Shown here: positions 25,225-33,795 of the stretch, piece by piece
Layout of the letters: each line of letters starts with the position of its first letter
Numbering within the stretch: position 1 is the stretch's first letter
Source of the DNA: Actinoallomurus vinaceus
Lineage (GTDB): Bacteria; Actinomycetota; Actinomycetes; Streptosporangiales; Streptosporangiaceae
NCBI RefSeq assembly: GCF_039542055.1
Contig: NZ_BAABHK010000015.1
Span: 124,001-188,000, forward strand
DNA length: 64,000 nucleotides
Direction of reading: 5' to 3'
Position numbers and translations under genes: made by a program
The notes under the pieces: model-generated
Databases searched by the model: none
Seen by the model: the letters and a program-made list of their open reading frames with translations, nothing else
What the model was told of the DNA's origin: nothing

Positions 25225-25845
25225 TCAGCGCGAGTGGTGCGTCGTCGCGAAGCCGTGCAGGAGCAGGTCGGCGACCTGGAGACCGATGGCCGATGGATCG
25301 GTCTTGAGACTTCGGGCGAAGCGAAGGGTGAGCCGCAGGGTGCCCGCGATGGCCTGGGGGAGAAGCTCGGCGGGCAGGTCCGATCGCAGCCTGCCCTGTT
25401 CCTGGCCTCGCCGTACGAGCGTGATGACCGCCTCGTGCATCGCCCTGGTCTCGGGCGGCGGCGTCGGGCGGCGTGCGTCCGCCGGCAGGGGCTGTAGATC
25501 GGTCCCGACGGACAGCAGCGGGTAGCGCTGGGCGATCGTCGCCATCTCGAGGATCAGGCTCCGCAGCGCGTCGACCGGATCCATCTCGCGATCGAGCGCG
25601 TCCGTGACGACCTTCCGAGCCTCCACCGCGGCCGCCTCGAAGATCGCGCGGCGGAGCGCGTCGCGGTTGGGGTAACGCCGATAGACGGTGAGGCGTACGA
25701 CCCCGGCCTCGTCGGCGATGCGCTGGATCGTCGCCTTGGGGTCCTCGACGAGAACCCGCGCCGCCGCCTCGAGGATCAAGCGGTCATTGCGCTGGGCGTC
25801 GGATCGGGGGCCACGGCTCCGAGGCCGACTCGGGGGCTCACGCAC
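25225..25845 (-). CDS. TetR family transcriptional regulator
   Basis: 206 aa. The DNA-binding domain is standard: DRLILEAAARVLVEDPKATIQRIADEAGVVRLTVYRRYPNRDALRRAIFEAA, with the HTH at about 43-62. The C-terminal ligand domain is helical and not informative. The gene is divergent from a small monooxygenase-like gene, and an 18-bp TetR-style palindrome lies just upstream of its start, so it most likely represses both itself and the neighbour until a small ligand binds. Confidence 0.9.
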   Translation of the reverse strand: MREPPSRPRSRGPRSDAQRNDRLILEAAARVLVEDPKATIQRIADEAGVVRLTVYRRYPNRDALRRAIFEAAAVEARKVVTDALDREMDPVDALRSLILEMATIAQRYPLLSVGTDLQPLPADARRPTPPPETRAMHEAVITLVRRGQEQGRLRSDLPAELLPQAIAGTLRLTLRFARSLKTDPSAIGLQVADLLLHGFATTHHSR

Positions 25846-25853
25846 GTCTTAAG

Positions 25854-25871
25854 TGTTACATATGCGTATCA
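25854..25871. promoter_or_regulatory. TetR-type operator between divergent genes
   Basis: The 18-bp sequence TGTTACATATGCGTATCA is an imperfect palindrome with matching positions TG-TAC--AT--GTA-CA. It starts 9 bp upstream of the TetR start, in the AT-rich gap between the two divergent genes, the usual place for an autoregulatory TetR site. Confidence 0.6.
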
Positions 25872-25963
25872 GATATTCCTCTAGCCTCAGCGGGGAACGG
25901 CCTGACACCGCCGAGCGAGGCGACGGCCGACCATGACCCGTTTCCCGACCGAGAGGAATCCAC

Positions 25964-26284
25964 GTGAACATCGTCCCGATGCCAGACCAGGGCGGCGTGC
26001 TGGCGCTCAACGTCTTCACCGTCCGGCCGGCCGACCAGCAGTCGCTGATCGACTGCATCCGGGACGCCGGCGACCCGGCGGACGTTCCGGGACTGCTGTC
26101 CATGCACCTGCTCCGGAGCCTGGACGGAACGCAGGTGATCAACTTCATGTGCTGGACGAGCGAGGACGCGCTCAAGCGCGCGACGGCCGACCACCCGGTC
26201 ATCAAGGAGACCAGAAAGCGGGTGAGCGGCCTGGTGCAGCGGGCCGCTCCCAACCTGTACGAGATCATCTCCGTCTCGCGGTGA
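25964..26284 (+). CDS. Antibiotic biosynthesis monooxygenase (ABM)-like small protein
   Basis: 106 aa from GTG 25964 with GAGAGGA at good spacing. The dimeric alpha/beta barrel of ABM-type proteins is suggested by VLALNVFTVRPADQQSLIDCIRD, PGLLSMHLLRSLDGTQVINFMCWTSEDALKRATADHPV and the final strand LYEIISVSR. Some members are cofactor-free monooxygenases of polyketide or quinone rings and others have unknown roles, so the reaction is not assigned. The divergent TetR gene and shared operator indicate ligand-induced expression. Confidence 0.8.
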   Translation: MNIVPMPDQGGVLALNVFTVRPADQQSLIDCIRDAGDPADVPGLLSMHLLRSLDGTQVINFMCWTSEDALKRATADHPVIKETRKRVSGLVQRAAPNLYEIISVSR

Positions 26285-26396
26285 GCTCGCCGGGCACCCT
26301 CGCGTCGACAAACCGATTGACCCTGTGAATCGCGAAAATCTACGCTTGCGGCCATTGCCCGAACGGCTTGACGGTCATATCAGAAAAGGGATTCTC

Positions 26397-27143
26397 ATGG
26401 GCTTGGCCGACCTGCAGACCATCGATGTCGTCGCCATGGAGGACGACGGGACCGAGGGTCTGCATATCGTCGTCGGAAACGGGTGGCCGCCGGAGCGTGA
26501 GGCGCTTTACCACGTGCAGTTGCTCGTCAAACTGACGGGGACCCTCCACTACGCCGAGACGTGCGGGAAACGCTGCTCGGTCACCGTGCACAGTGCGGAC
26601 GAGCCGCCCGCCGGCGTGCTGGAGTTCCTGCGCGCCGCGGGCGTACGGGCCGTGGTCGGCCTCGGGGACCGGGAGCGGCCCGCCGTCGGCCGCCCGCCCC
26701 GGTTCCCGAACCTGCCCGACGGGAGCCCCGACCTGGGCGCCCTGCAGGCCGCGAACGCCGCCGACTTCGCCGGGCGGCACGGCCTGGACGGCACCGTCGC
26801 GTCTCTGGACCGGCTCGACGAGGTCCTGGAGGCGCGCCGGCGGGAGGAGGGGCTCGGGCCGGACGACACCGACGAGGAGTTCGCCGACGGTGACCTGATC
26901 GTGCTCGGCGGCGCGTACGCGGGCGAGGTGCTGCGGTCGGCCGCCGGCGGGCGCTGGGTGCTCGGACGGGAGCCGATGATCGGGCCGTTGCACGTCGCGG
27001 TCGGCCCCGCCGGCGATGAAATGGCGGTCAATGTGCTTGGAAAGGTTCGCAAGTATCTGCGGTACGGCTCCGAGGATTCGGTGCGCAGTATCGTCTCGAT
27101 GGTGCTGGCACGACTGAATGGCGGAATGCCCTCTTCCAGGTAG
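26397..27143 (+). CDS. Hypothetical protein with DUF6572-like N-terminus
   Basis: 248 aa from ATG 26397, which has AAAAGGGA 6 nt upstream; a longer in-frame start at 26325 is less likely. Residues ~1-85 (LQTIDVVAMEDDGTEGLHIVVGNGWPPEREALYHVQLLVKLTGTLHY) resemble DUF6572, a small domain found near immunity-type genes (recognition from memory). The C-terminal part has a beta-rich segment (DGDLIVLGGAYAGEVLRSAAGGRWVL, GPLHVAVGPAGDEMAVNVLGKV) and a terminal helix. No signal peptide, membrane helix or catalytic motif is seen. It precedes an LRR gene by 48 bp on the same strand, possibly in one transcript. Confidence 0.6.
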   Translation: MGLADLQTIDVVAMEDDGTEGLHIVVGNGWPPEREALYHVQLLVKLTGTLHYAETCGKRCSVTVHSADEPPAGVLEFLRAAGVRAVVGLGDRERPAVGRPPRFPNLPDGSPDLGALQAANAADFAGRHGLDGTVASLDRLDEVLEARRREEGLGPDDTDEEFADGDLIVLGGAYAGEVLRSAAGGRWVLGREPMIGPLHVAVGPAGDEMAVNVLGKVRKYLRYGSEDSVRSIVSMVLARLNGGMPSSR

Positions 27144-27191
27144 CGAAGGGCGTGTGGAGAAACGGGACCCGCGGCGTTAGGGTCGGTCGCC

Positions 27192-28169
27192 GTGACCGAC
27201 ATCGCCGGGCCACTCGAGGGCTCCCTCCGCTACGAGGACGGGGTCGCGGTCGCGCTCACGGCGCCCGGAGCGGGCCTGACCGCGCTCCCGTCCTCGATCG
27301 GCGACCTCACCGGGCTGCGCCACGTCGACCTGGACGGCAACGCCCTGACGGCCCTTCCCAGGGACATCGCGCGGCTCCCGCGGCTGGAGACGTTGCTCCT
27401 CTACAAGAACCGTCTCACCACGCTCCCGCCCGAACTCGGCGACACGACGTCCCTGCGCCACCTGAGCGTCGGCGGCAACCTGCTGTCCTCCGTTCCCGGA
27501 ACGCTGTGGCGGCTCACCGGGCTGCGTTCGCTCAACCTCGCCGAGAACGCCCTCACCGAGATCCCCGAGGCCATCGGGCGGCTCACCGCGCTGCGGATGC
27601 TCGACCTCGCGCACAACCGGCTCCGCCGCATCCCGGAGAGCATCGGCGACCTGGCCGGGCTCACCGACTACCTCTACCTCGGCGACAACGGGCTCACGTC
27701 CGTGCCCGCCTCGCTGGGGCGGCTCGACCGGCTCGGCTACCTCAACCTCGCCGGGAACCGGCTCACCACGCTTCCGGACGCGATCGGCCGGATGGCCGCG
27801 CTGCACGAGCTGCGGCTCCAGGACAACCGGCTGACCAGGCTGCCGGGCTCGATCGGGCGGCTCGTACGGCTGCGGGAGCTGCACCTGCGCGATAACCGGA
27901 TCACCGAGCTGCCCGAGTCGATCGGCGGATCGGTCGAGTTGCGCCTCCTCGACCTGCGGAGCAACCCGCTGACCCGGCTGCCCGAGGCGATCGTACGGCT
28001 GACGCGGCTCACGCATCTGGACCTGCGGGCCACCCGGCTGCGGGAGTTGCCGGACGGACTCGGTGACCTTCCCCGGCTGGAGAAGCTCGATCTGCGCTGG
28101 ACCAAGCTCGATGCGATCCCCGGCTGCGTCGAACGGCTGCGGTCGCGCGGCTGCGTCGTTCTGCTCTAG
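27192..28169 (+). CDS. Leucine-rich repeat protein
   Basis: 325 aa. From about residue 20 to the end the protein consists of roughly 12 LRRs of ~23 residues with consensus L-x-x-LPxxIGxLxxLxxLxLxxNxLT (for example LTALPSSIGDLTGL, LTTLPPELGDTTSL, LTRLPGSIGRLVRL, ITELPESIG). This is the plant/bacterial SDS22- or Shoc2-like cytoplasmic LRR type used for protein binding. No signal peptide, kinase or effector domain is attached. The TAG stop coincides with the CTAG that borders the neighbouring IS, so the gene is intact although an element landed at its last codon. Confidence 0.85.
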   Translation: MTDIAGPLEGSLRYEDGVAVALTAPGAGLTALPSSIGDLTGLRHVDLDGNALTALPRDIARLPRLETLLLYKNRLTTLPPELGDTTSLRHLSVGGNLLSSVPGTLWRLTGLRSLNLAENALTEIPEAIGRLTALRMLDLAHNRLRRIPESIGDLAGLTDYLYLGDNGLTSVPASLGRLDRLGYLNLAGNRLTTLPDAIGRMAALHELRLQDNRLTRLPGSIGRLVRLRELHLRDNRITELPESIGGSVELRLLDLRSNPLTRLPEAIVRLTRLTHLDLRATRLRELPDGLGDLPRLEKLDLRWTKLDAIPGCVERLRSRGCVVLL

Positions 28170-28183
28170 CTTGATCTTTAACC
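28166..28183. repeat. IS left terminal inverted repeat (with CTAG)
   Basis: Left end of the element, identical in inverted orientation to 29733-29750 over all 18 bp. The first four bases include the stop codon of the LRR gene. Confidence 0.85.
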
Positions 28184-28193
28184 TGCGGCGTCG

Positions 28194-29738
28194 GTGGCGC
28201 GACCCCGGTTGATCATGGATGAAGCCTTGGTTGATCATTCCTTCTTGCGACAGACGGAAGATCACGACCAAGGGCTTCAATTGATCAGTGTGCACGATGC
28301 CGGGGTTGCCGGTGCGCTCAGGGGGCTGTCGGCGTTCCGGCAGGAGTTCTACCGGTGCCTGACCGGGCGGGCGGATGCGTTGTTCGAGCTGACGGACGCG
28401 GTGTTGTGCGCGGACGGCCCGGTCCATTCGCTGGTGGAGTTGTCGCTGGTCGGTGAGCACCGCCGCGGTCACGGATCGCTGTATGCGGCGCTGGCCCGCG
28501 GCGAGGTGGACATCGCGCGGCTGGGCGGGGCGCTTGCGGCGGTGGCGTTGCCGCGGGCCGCTGATGGCCGGCTGGTGCTGGCCGTGGACATCACCTGCTG
28601 GCTGCGCCCCGAAGCCCACACCTCACCCGAGCGGATCTTGTGTCACACCTACGGGCGAGGCAAAGACCAGCACCTGATGATCCCCGGATGGCCGTACTCG
28701 GTGATCTGCGCGCTGGAGGCTGGCCGCACCTCCTGGACCGCGCCGCTGGACGCGCGGCGTCTCACACCGGGCGAGGACGCCGCCACGGCCACGGCCGCCC
28801 AGCTCCGCCAGACCATCACCCGGCTGATCGCGGCAGGGCAGTGGCATCCGGGTGACCCTGACATCTGGGTGGTGGCCGACGCTGGTTACGACGGGCCCCG
28901 CCTGGCCTACCTCCTGGCTGATCTGCCTGTTCAGGTGCTGGCCCGGATGCGCTCGGACCGTGTCCTGCGACGCGCGGCCCCGTCGTGGGTGCCGGGAACC
29001 TTGGGCCGGCCGCCCCGGCACGGCGGTGAGTTCGTCTTCGGTGATACCACCACCTGGGGCACCCCGGACGTCACCACCACCAGCGACACCCGTCTTTACG
29101 GCAAGGCCACCGTCCGGTCCTGGGACCGGCTGCACCCCCGGTTGACACATCGCTCGGCGTGGGTCGCTCAGGCCGGCACCTTGCCCGTCATCGACGGGCC
29201 GGTCATCCGGCTGGACATCACCCGCCTGCCCAGCGGCGCGATCCCCAAGCCGGTGTGGCTGTGGTGGTCCGGCACCGACGCCACCCCCGCTGAGGTCGAC
29301 CATCTGTGGCAGGCGTTCTTGCGCCGCTTCGACATCGAACACACCTTCCGCCTGCTCAAACAAACCCTCGGATGGATCTGCCCGAAGATCCGCACCCCGC
29401 AGGCCGCCGACCGGTGGACCTGGATCATGCTGGCCGCCTACACCCAGCTCCGCCTGGCCCGCCCGCTGGCCGCCGACCCACGCCGCCCATGGGAACAACC
29501 GGCACCACAAGACCGCCTCACCCCCGCCCGAGTCCGCCGCGGGTTTCGGCACCTGCGCCCACAACTGCCCTGCCCGGCCAGCGCACCCAAACCCTCCCGG
29601 CCCGGCCCAGGACGACCGGCAGGCCGCCCCAACATCCACCCGACCCCACGCCACGACGTGCACATCATCGCCAAGACCGACACCAGACAGCGACGAACGA
29701 GAAAATCCACGACCCCACGACCACGCCGGACGGGTTAA
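28194..29738 (+). CDS. DDE transposase of the IS (IS4/IS701-like)
   Basis: Up to 514 aa. The real start may be TTG 28281 or GTG 28290, since actinobacterial relatives begin close to the segment LSAFRQEFYRCLTGRADALFELTDAVLC. The DDE catalytic residues are recognisable: Asp in LAVDITCW, Asp in VVADAGYDG, and Glu in RRFDIEHTFRLLKQTLGW (the Y/F-x(2)-E-x(3)-R-x(6)-K type C1 signature of IS4-like enzymes). The C-terminal ~80 residues are rich in Pro, Arg and Thr. The enzyme cuts and joins the element's ends. The frame is intact and bounded by perfect inverted repeats. Confidence 0.88.
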   Translation: MARPRLIMDEALVDHSFLRQTEDHDQGLQLISVHDAGVAGALRGLSAFRQEFYRCLTGRADALFELTDAVLCADGPVHSLVELSLVGEHRRGHGSLYAALARGEVDIARLGGALAAVALPRAADGRLVLAVDITCWLRPEAHTSPERILCHTYGRGKDQHLMIPGWPYSVICALEAGRTSWTAPLDARRLTPGEDAATATAAQLRQTITRLIAAGQWHPGDPDIWVVADAGYDGPRLAYLLADLPVQVLARMRSDRVLRRAAPSWVPGTLGRPPRHGGEFVFGDTTTWGTPDVTTTSDTRLYGKATVRSWDRLHPRLTHRSAWVAQAGTLPVIDGPVIRLDITRLPSGAIPKPVWLWWSGTDATPAEVDHLWQAFLRRFDIEHTFRLLKQTLGWICPKIRTPQAADRWTWIMLAAYTQLRLARPLAADPRRPWEQPAPQDRLTPARVRRGFRHLRPQLPCPASAPKPSRPGPGRPAGRPNIHPTPRHDVHIIAKTDTRQRRTRKSTTPRPRRTG

Positions 29739-29750
29739 AGATCAAGCTAG
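29733..29750. repeat. IS right terminal inverted repeat (with CTAG)
   Basis: Right end of the element, the exact reverse complement of 28166-28183. It overlaps the last codons of the transposase, whose TAA stop lies inside the repeat. Confidence 0.85.
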
Positions 29751-29969
29751 GGCCTGTTTCACAAGGATCAGATACTCAAGAGGCTGACCGTTCGCCACGG
29801 TGAACATGCACCTGGTCATGCCTGGTCGATCCGCTCCCTTGATGTCACTTCAGGACTTGCCCCTCGGGCTGTCACGCATGATCGCTATCTTCTTCCCCCA
29901 TAGGCTCCGTCGCCGACATGGCGGAGTTGCTTGATCCCGTCACTGCGAGAAGAACGGAATGCCTCCACC
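29751..29969. other. Spacer right of the IS, possibly containing an older IS scar
   Basis: 219 bp. It opens with GGGCCTGTTTCACAAGGATC (counting the last G of the IS end), which resembles the outer ends of some IS5-group elements; a decayed IS5-type transposase lies about 1 kb to the right. No intact frame is seen. The end of the spacer should carry the promoter of the gene at 29970. Confidence 0.3.
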
Positions 29970-30647
29970 ATGACCGACCTCTTCACGGTTTCGATCGACG
30001 CCCGCGATGACCGGACTCTCCGGGGAAGAGTGCACATCATCAACCCCGATGCGTGCTTCTTTCCGCGGGGACCCGAGTTCCCGATGCAGGTGATCATGGA
30101 TGCCTGGTGGTGCATGAACGAAGGCTTCTCCTTCGAGCTGGCCCCCTTCTCGCGTGACGAAGGCAAGGAGAGAGCCACCGAATCTTCAGCGAAGGACGAG
30201 TTCGAGGAACTCTACGATTTCTTCAGCGGCAAAAAGGTACGCGTCGACGCAGGCGGCTACCTGTTGGAGGATGGCTCCAAGAAGGTCCGTACACCTCAAG
30301 TCAGAGCGTCAGAGGTCTACAAGGACGATCTCCATCCCTACGGCGGGCAAGGCTTCGACGGAGATACCCACTACATCATGCTCAAGCCCAAGCCCACCGA
30401 GTTCAGAAAGAGGGCCCAGGAGATCATCATCTCCAACGAGCTGGGCGAGCAGCACAACGTGCCAACCGGAGTCGACATCTCGGATCTGTTCGAGGACGAG
30501 CTTGACGGGCTGCTCCGTGACCGTCCCCTGGAGGCACGTCCATACGCAGAGTTCACCGTCGAGGTGAGCGGAGCCCAATACCTGGAGCACCTGTCCGGTG
30601 GCATGCGGTGGTCTACTACCTATTCCGGTGCCTTGCCTAGGTTTTAG
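29970..30647 (+). CDS. Hypothetical protein between two IS elements
   Basis: 225 aa from ATG 29970. The sequence is acidic and soluble (FTVSIDARDDRTLRGRVHIINPDACFFPRGPEFPMQV, KDEFEELYDFFSGKKVRVDAGGYLLEDG, VDISDLFEDELDGLLRDRPLEARPYAEFTVEVSGAQYLEHLSGG) with no signal peptide or membrane helix. I recognise no domain. GC content is lower than in the flanking chromosome and it sits between an intact IS and an IS5 remnant, so it is probably laterally acquired cargo. The ribosome site is weak. Confidence 0.62.
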   Translation: MTDLFTVSIDARDDRTLRGRVHIINPDACFFPRGPEFPMQVIMDAWWCMNEGFSFELAPFSRDEGKERATESSAKDEFEELYDFFSGKKVRVDAGGYLLEDGSKKVRTPQVRASEVYKDDLHPYGGQGFDGDTHYIMLKPKPTEFRKRAQEIIISNELGEQHNVPTGVDISDLFEDELDGLLRDRPLEARPYAEFTVEVSGAQYLEHLSGGMRWSTTYSGALPRF

Positions 30648-30678
30648 TGAGTCACCTCGCCCCACCCACCTCCACAAC

Positions 30679-31360
30679 AGTTGGTCACAGCCACTCGTTG
30701 ATGCAGGCGATGTACACAGTGGCGTCGTAGCGAACGGCAAGCTTGTCGTACCTGTTCGCTATCCCCCGGTTACGTTTGAGCCGGTTGATCGCACACTCCA
30801 CTGCGTGCCGGCCGCGGTAATCAGTGACACCGAATTTGGGCGGCCGGCCACCACGGGAGCCGCGCTTGCGTCGGTGGGCGGCCTGGTCCTTCTTCTCTGG
30901 GATGGTGCACTTGATACCGCGTCGCCGCAGGTAACCGCGATTGGCGCGGGAGGAGTAGGCCTTGTCGGCCCGGACCCGGTCCGGACGGGTACGCGGGCGG
31001 CCCCCACCCGGGCGGGGCACCCGGATGCCCTCCAGCACCGGCCGGAACTGCGGGGAGTCGCCTCGCTGCCCGGCGGTGATCGCCAGCGACAGCGGCTTTT
31101 GTCCGTGATCGACGGCCAGGTGCAGCTTGGTGGTCAGCCCACCCCTGGACCGCCCGAGCCCATGATCGTCTGGCCCGCGGCGCACCCGCCCGGCGGTTCC
31201 TTCTGCCCCTCCCCTTTTTACGCGCACCGGCGGCGTGCTGGTGTGCGCGGGCCACGGTGGAGTCGACTGAGACATCCCAGGTGATCAGGCCCTCAGCGTC
31301 GGCTCGTGCCTGCAGATCGGTCACGATCCATTGGACAGCCCTCAGCGGGGACCCGGCTCC
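30679..31360 (-). mobile_element. Truncated IS5-type element
   Basis: The region encodes, on the minus strand, the end of an orfA-like frame (TDLQARADAEGLITWDVSVDSTVARAHQHAAGARKKG) and an orfB frame with the C-terminal catalytic domain. They overlap at a run AAAAAGGGG (plus-strand complement 31211-31219), the type of slippery site used for frameshifting in this group. About 100 N-terminal residues of orfA and the left inverted repeat are absent; the remnant runs into the 3' end of the LuxR gene. Boundaries are approximate. Confidence 0.7.
30685..31275 (-). pseudogene. IS5 family transposase, C-terminal half (orfB)
   Basis: About 196 codons. Typical IS5-group features: LGRSRGGLTTKLHLAVDHGQKPLSLAITAGQRGDSPQF with the second part of the DDE core, VRADKAYSSRANRGYLRRRGIKCTIPEKKDQ, and the E region GRHAVECAINRLKRNRGIANRYDKLAVRYDATVYIACINEWL. 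Because the N-terminal zinc-/HTH-like part of orfA is missing upstream, the element cannot make a full transposase. The short leader before the orfB homology is in the frame used before the slippery site. Confidence 0.75.
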
Positions 31361-33690
31361 TGGTCCGCTACCCATGCCACGATACCCACGCGAGAGGTCA
31401 AGGCGAGTTTCGTCAAGATGTGTTCCACGTGAGCTTCGGCGGTCCGTTGAGCGATGACGAGAACGTCGGCGATCTCTTTGTTGCTCATGCCATTGCTGAC
31501 CAACCTGGCAACCTGCCACTCCCTGGCTGTCAGCGGAATCGGAGGCGAGGCATCCGCCGATGCCGCGACCGAGGCTGTCGCTACCACATCCTCGCCGACC
31601 GCGTAAGCGAAAGCGCAATCGAAGTCCAATTCCATGCCGTATCGGAAGTTCGCTGCGAAATCTTCGTTCCCGAGCGCGTGCCGCAGTTGCGCCTCGCACT
31701 GCTCATTCGCGCGGGCGAACGGCAGCATTTCCAAAAGGGATACGCCACTCGTCTTTCGAAGGCTCTGCGCGATCCCGAGAAGGCGAACTGCGCGTTCGTG
31801 CTGTCCGGAGGACGCTGCCGTCCAGGCGAGTACCTCGATATTCCACGTCGACCCCCATCGATCATCGAGTGCTCGTTGACGGCGAAGGCTTTCTTGGAGC
31901 ATCGCGGTGCCGCTCGGCATGTCTCCGTTCCGCCATTGTTCGAGACCGCTGATCCACATTCCCCAGGTCGTCGACCATTCGGCGCCGACGCTCTCGGCCA
32001 GCTCCTGACATCTGGCGCCGTAAGAGGAGGTGCGACGATCGCCCGTGAATATGTCGGCCAATGCCAAGAAGAACATGCACATGAAGGTGATCAGCAAGGC
32101 GTTTCTGGAGTGCGTGCCAGTGTCGTCGCGATAAGTGTCCAGGACCTTTTCTAGTAGTGGGATCCCCTCTTGTGGGTCGCCCCGGGTGACGGCGGCCACG
32201 CCTTGGGCGAGCCAAAGATGTGCGAGCGCATCAATGTCATCGAGTCGGCGCGCGACGGCGTAGCCTTCATTGAGAGCTCGCCGTGCGGCCGGCATATCGC
32301 CCTGCATGACGGCGAGATGGGCGTTCACCGCCAATGCCTTGACTCTTGTGGTATCGCGTCGATTCTCTTTCTTGAGAGCCTGGTCAAGCCAGTCTCGACC
32401 TTCACCGATGCGTCCGAAGAACGTCCAGCACTCCCACAGTGCGGTGATGATTTCTATTCCGGCATGCGCCCCATCGGGATCACTCATGCAAGAGTGCAAC
32501 ACGACCCGTAGGTTATCCCACTCCGGCTCGACCCATTCGATCCATTCCTTCTGGTGTCGACCGAGCCATTCGCGCTCCAAGTGTCGGCTTTTTCTTATAT
32601 AGTAATCGCGGAATGATCGGCGCGTGGCCTCTATCTGCCCGGCTTCCATCAAGCGCATATGCCCATATTGGCGGATTGTCTCCAGCATCCGGTATCGCAC
32701 TACGCCGGCGGACTCTTCTCGTGTGAGGATCGACTTGTCCAGCAGCTTGGCAAGCAGGTCAAGCATGTCCTCCTCGGCGATCTCGCCGCCGGTGCATACT
32801 TCCTGAACTGCCTCGAGGTCGCACGATCCGGAGAACACCGACAGCCGAGCCCACAAGACCTGCTCTTCTTGCGAGCACTGCTCATGGCTCCAGTCGATGG
32901 CGGCTCGCAAGGTCTGGTGTCGCGGCAGCGCGGCACGGCGCTTGCTGGCCAGTAGCTGAAAGCGATCCTCCAGCCGCGTGAGGATCTGCTCGACGGACAG
33001 CGACCGCAATTGCACTGCGGCCAGTTCGATCGCCAATGGAATACCGTCGAGCTGTTGGCACAGGCGAGCCACTGTAGTGCAGTTATCGGACGTAAGCGCA
33101 AAAGACGGCGCAGCAGTCGCCGCTCGCTCAACAAAAAGTTGAACCGCTTCATATTTGCGGGCTCGCCCTACCGTAAGGCCGTGGTTCGCCTCAGGTACTG
33201 ACAAGGGCGGCACCTGGAAGACGAACTCGCCCTCGATGTTGAGAATCTGCCGACTGGTCGCGAGAATCCGCAGCCGCGGAGCCGCCGTAAGCAACTTCTT
33301 GGCCAGGATGGCGCAGTCGCGAAGTAGATGCTCGCAATTATCTAGCACCAGACAGAGATGCTTGTCTTCGAGATGCTCCTCCAGCATGGCCGTCGGAGAC
33401 CGTGTCGAATCCTCCCGCAGCCCAAGAGCCGCCGCGACCGATCGCGCCAGCAGGCCACCGTCCTGGAGCGGCGCAAGATCGATAAGCCACGTGCCGTCCG
33501 CGAACGCCCTCCGCCTCCCGTCCGCGATCTGGAGGGCCAACCGGGTCTTCCCCACACCACCAGGCCCGGTCAACGTCACCAGGCGAGTGGCGGACAGCCT
33601 CCCAATGACCTCTGCCATCTCGCGCGGACGGCCCACGAAGCTGGTCAGGCCACATGGCAGCTTTCCGGTCTTCCGTATTCCGGCGGCCAT
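31342..33690 (-). CDS. STAND-type LuxR family regulator
   Basis: 782 aa. An AAA/NB-ARC-like ATPase opens the protein: P-loop TGPGGVGKTR at 41-50, Walker B CLVLDNCEHLL, sensor LRILATSRQ, and GIPLAIELAA. A ~350-residue TPR-like helical region follows (LAVNAHLAVMQGDMPAARRALNEGYAVARRLDDI). A C-terminal LuxR HTH ends it: LTAREWQVARLVSNGMSNKEIADVLVIAQRTAEAHVEHILTKLALTSRVGIVAWV. It is an ATP-dependent signal-responsive activator; inducer and targets are unknown. The last ~7 residues overlap or abut the IS5 remnant, so the native end may have been slightly altered. It is divergent from the rhamnogalacturonan lyase gene. Confidence 0.88.
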   Translation of the reverse strand: MAAGIRKTGKLPCGLTSFVGRPREMAEVIGRLSATRLVTLTGPGGVGKTRLALQIADGRRRAFADGTWLIDLAPLQDGGLLARSVAAALGLREDSTRSPTAMLEEHLEDKHLCLVLDNCEHLLRDCAILAKKLLTAAPRLRILATSRQILNIEGEFVFQVPPLSVPEANHGLTVGRARKYEAVQLFVERAATAAPSFALTSDNCTTVARLCQQLDGIPLAIELAAVQLRSLSVEQILTRLEDRFQLLASKRRAALPRHQTLRAAIDWSHEQCSQEEQVLWARLSVFSGSCDLEAVQEVCTGGEIAEEDMLDLLAKLLDKSILTREESAGVVRYRMLETIRQYGHMRLMEAGQIEATRRSFRDYYIRKSRHLEREWLGRHQKEWIEWVEPEWDNLRVVLHSCMSDPDGAHAGIEIITALWECWTFFGRIGEGRDWLDQALKKENRRDTTRVKALAVNAHLAVMQGDMPAARRALNEGYAVARRLDDIDALAHLWLAQGVAAVTRGDPQEGIPLLEKVLDTYRDDTGTHSRNALLITFMCMFFLALADIFTGDRRTSSYGARCQELAESVGAEWSTTWGMWISGLEQWRNGDMPSGTAMLQESLRRQRALDDRWGSTWNIEVLAWTAASSGQHERAVRLLGIAQSLRKTSGVSLLEMLPFARANEQCEAQLRHALGNEDFAANFRYGMELDFDCAFAYAVGEDVVATASVAASADASPPIPLTAREWQVARLVSNGMSNKEIADVLVIAQRTAEAHVEHILTKLALTSRVGIVAWVADQEPGPR

Positions 33691-33751
33691 ACCTCACACT
33701 ACGCCGCCACGCCGGCTGGGCATTCCGCCGCTGTGAAAGGCGGTGAAAGCG

Positions 33752-33773
33752 CCTTGGTCCCACCTGACCAAGG
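33752..33773. promoter_or_regulatory. Inverted repeat in the LuxR / lyase divergent gap
   Basis: CCTTGGTC (33752-33759) and GACCAAGG (33766-33773) are perfect 8-bp arms with a 6-bp spacer. The repeat lies in the 145-bp gap between the regulator and the lyase gene. It may be an operator of the LuxR protein or a transcript hairpin; the sequence alone cannot decide. Confidence 0.4.
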
Positions 33774-33795
33774 GGGTTAGCTTCGTCGATTGCCC

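Larger units (their letters stand above)
28166..29750 (+). mobile_element. Complete insertion sequence with 14-18 bp terminal inverted repeats
   Basis: Perfectly matching ends are seen: CTAGCTTGATCTTTAACC at 28166-28183 and its exact reverse complement at 29733-29750. The outermost CTAG on both sides is itself a palindrome and may be a 4-bp target duplication, leaving 14-bp true inverted repeats. One transposase gene fills the element. It abuts the LRR stop codon on the left and the start of the 29.75-29.97 kb spacer on the right. The intact ends and intact frame suggest recent arrival. Confidence 0.85.
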
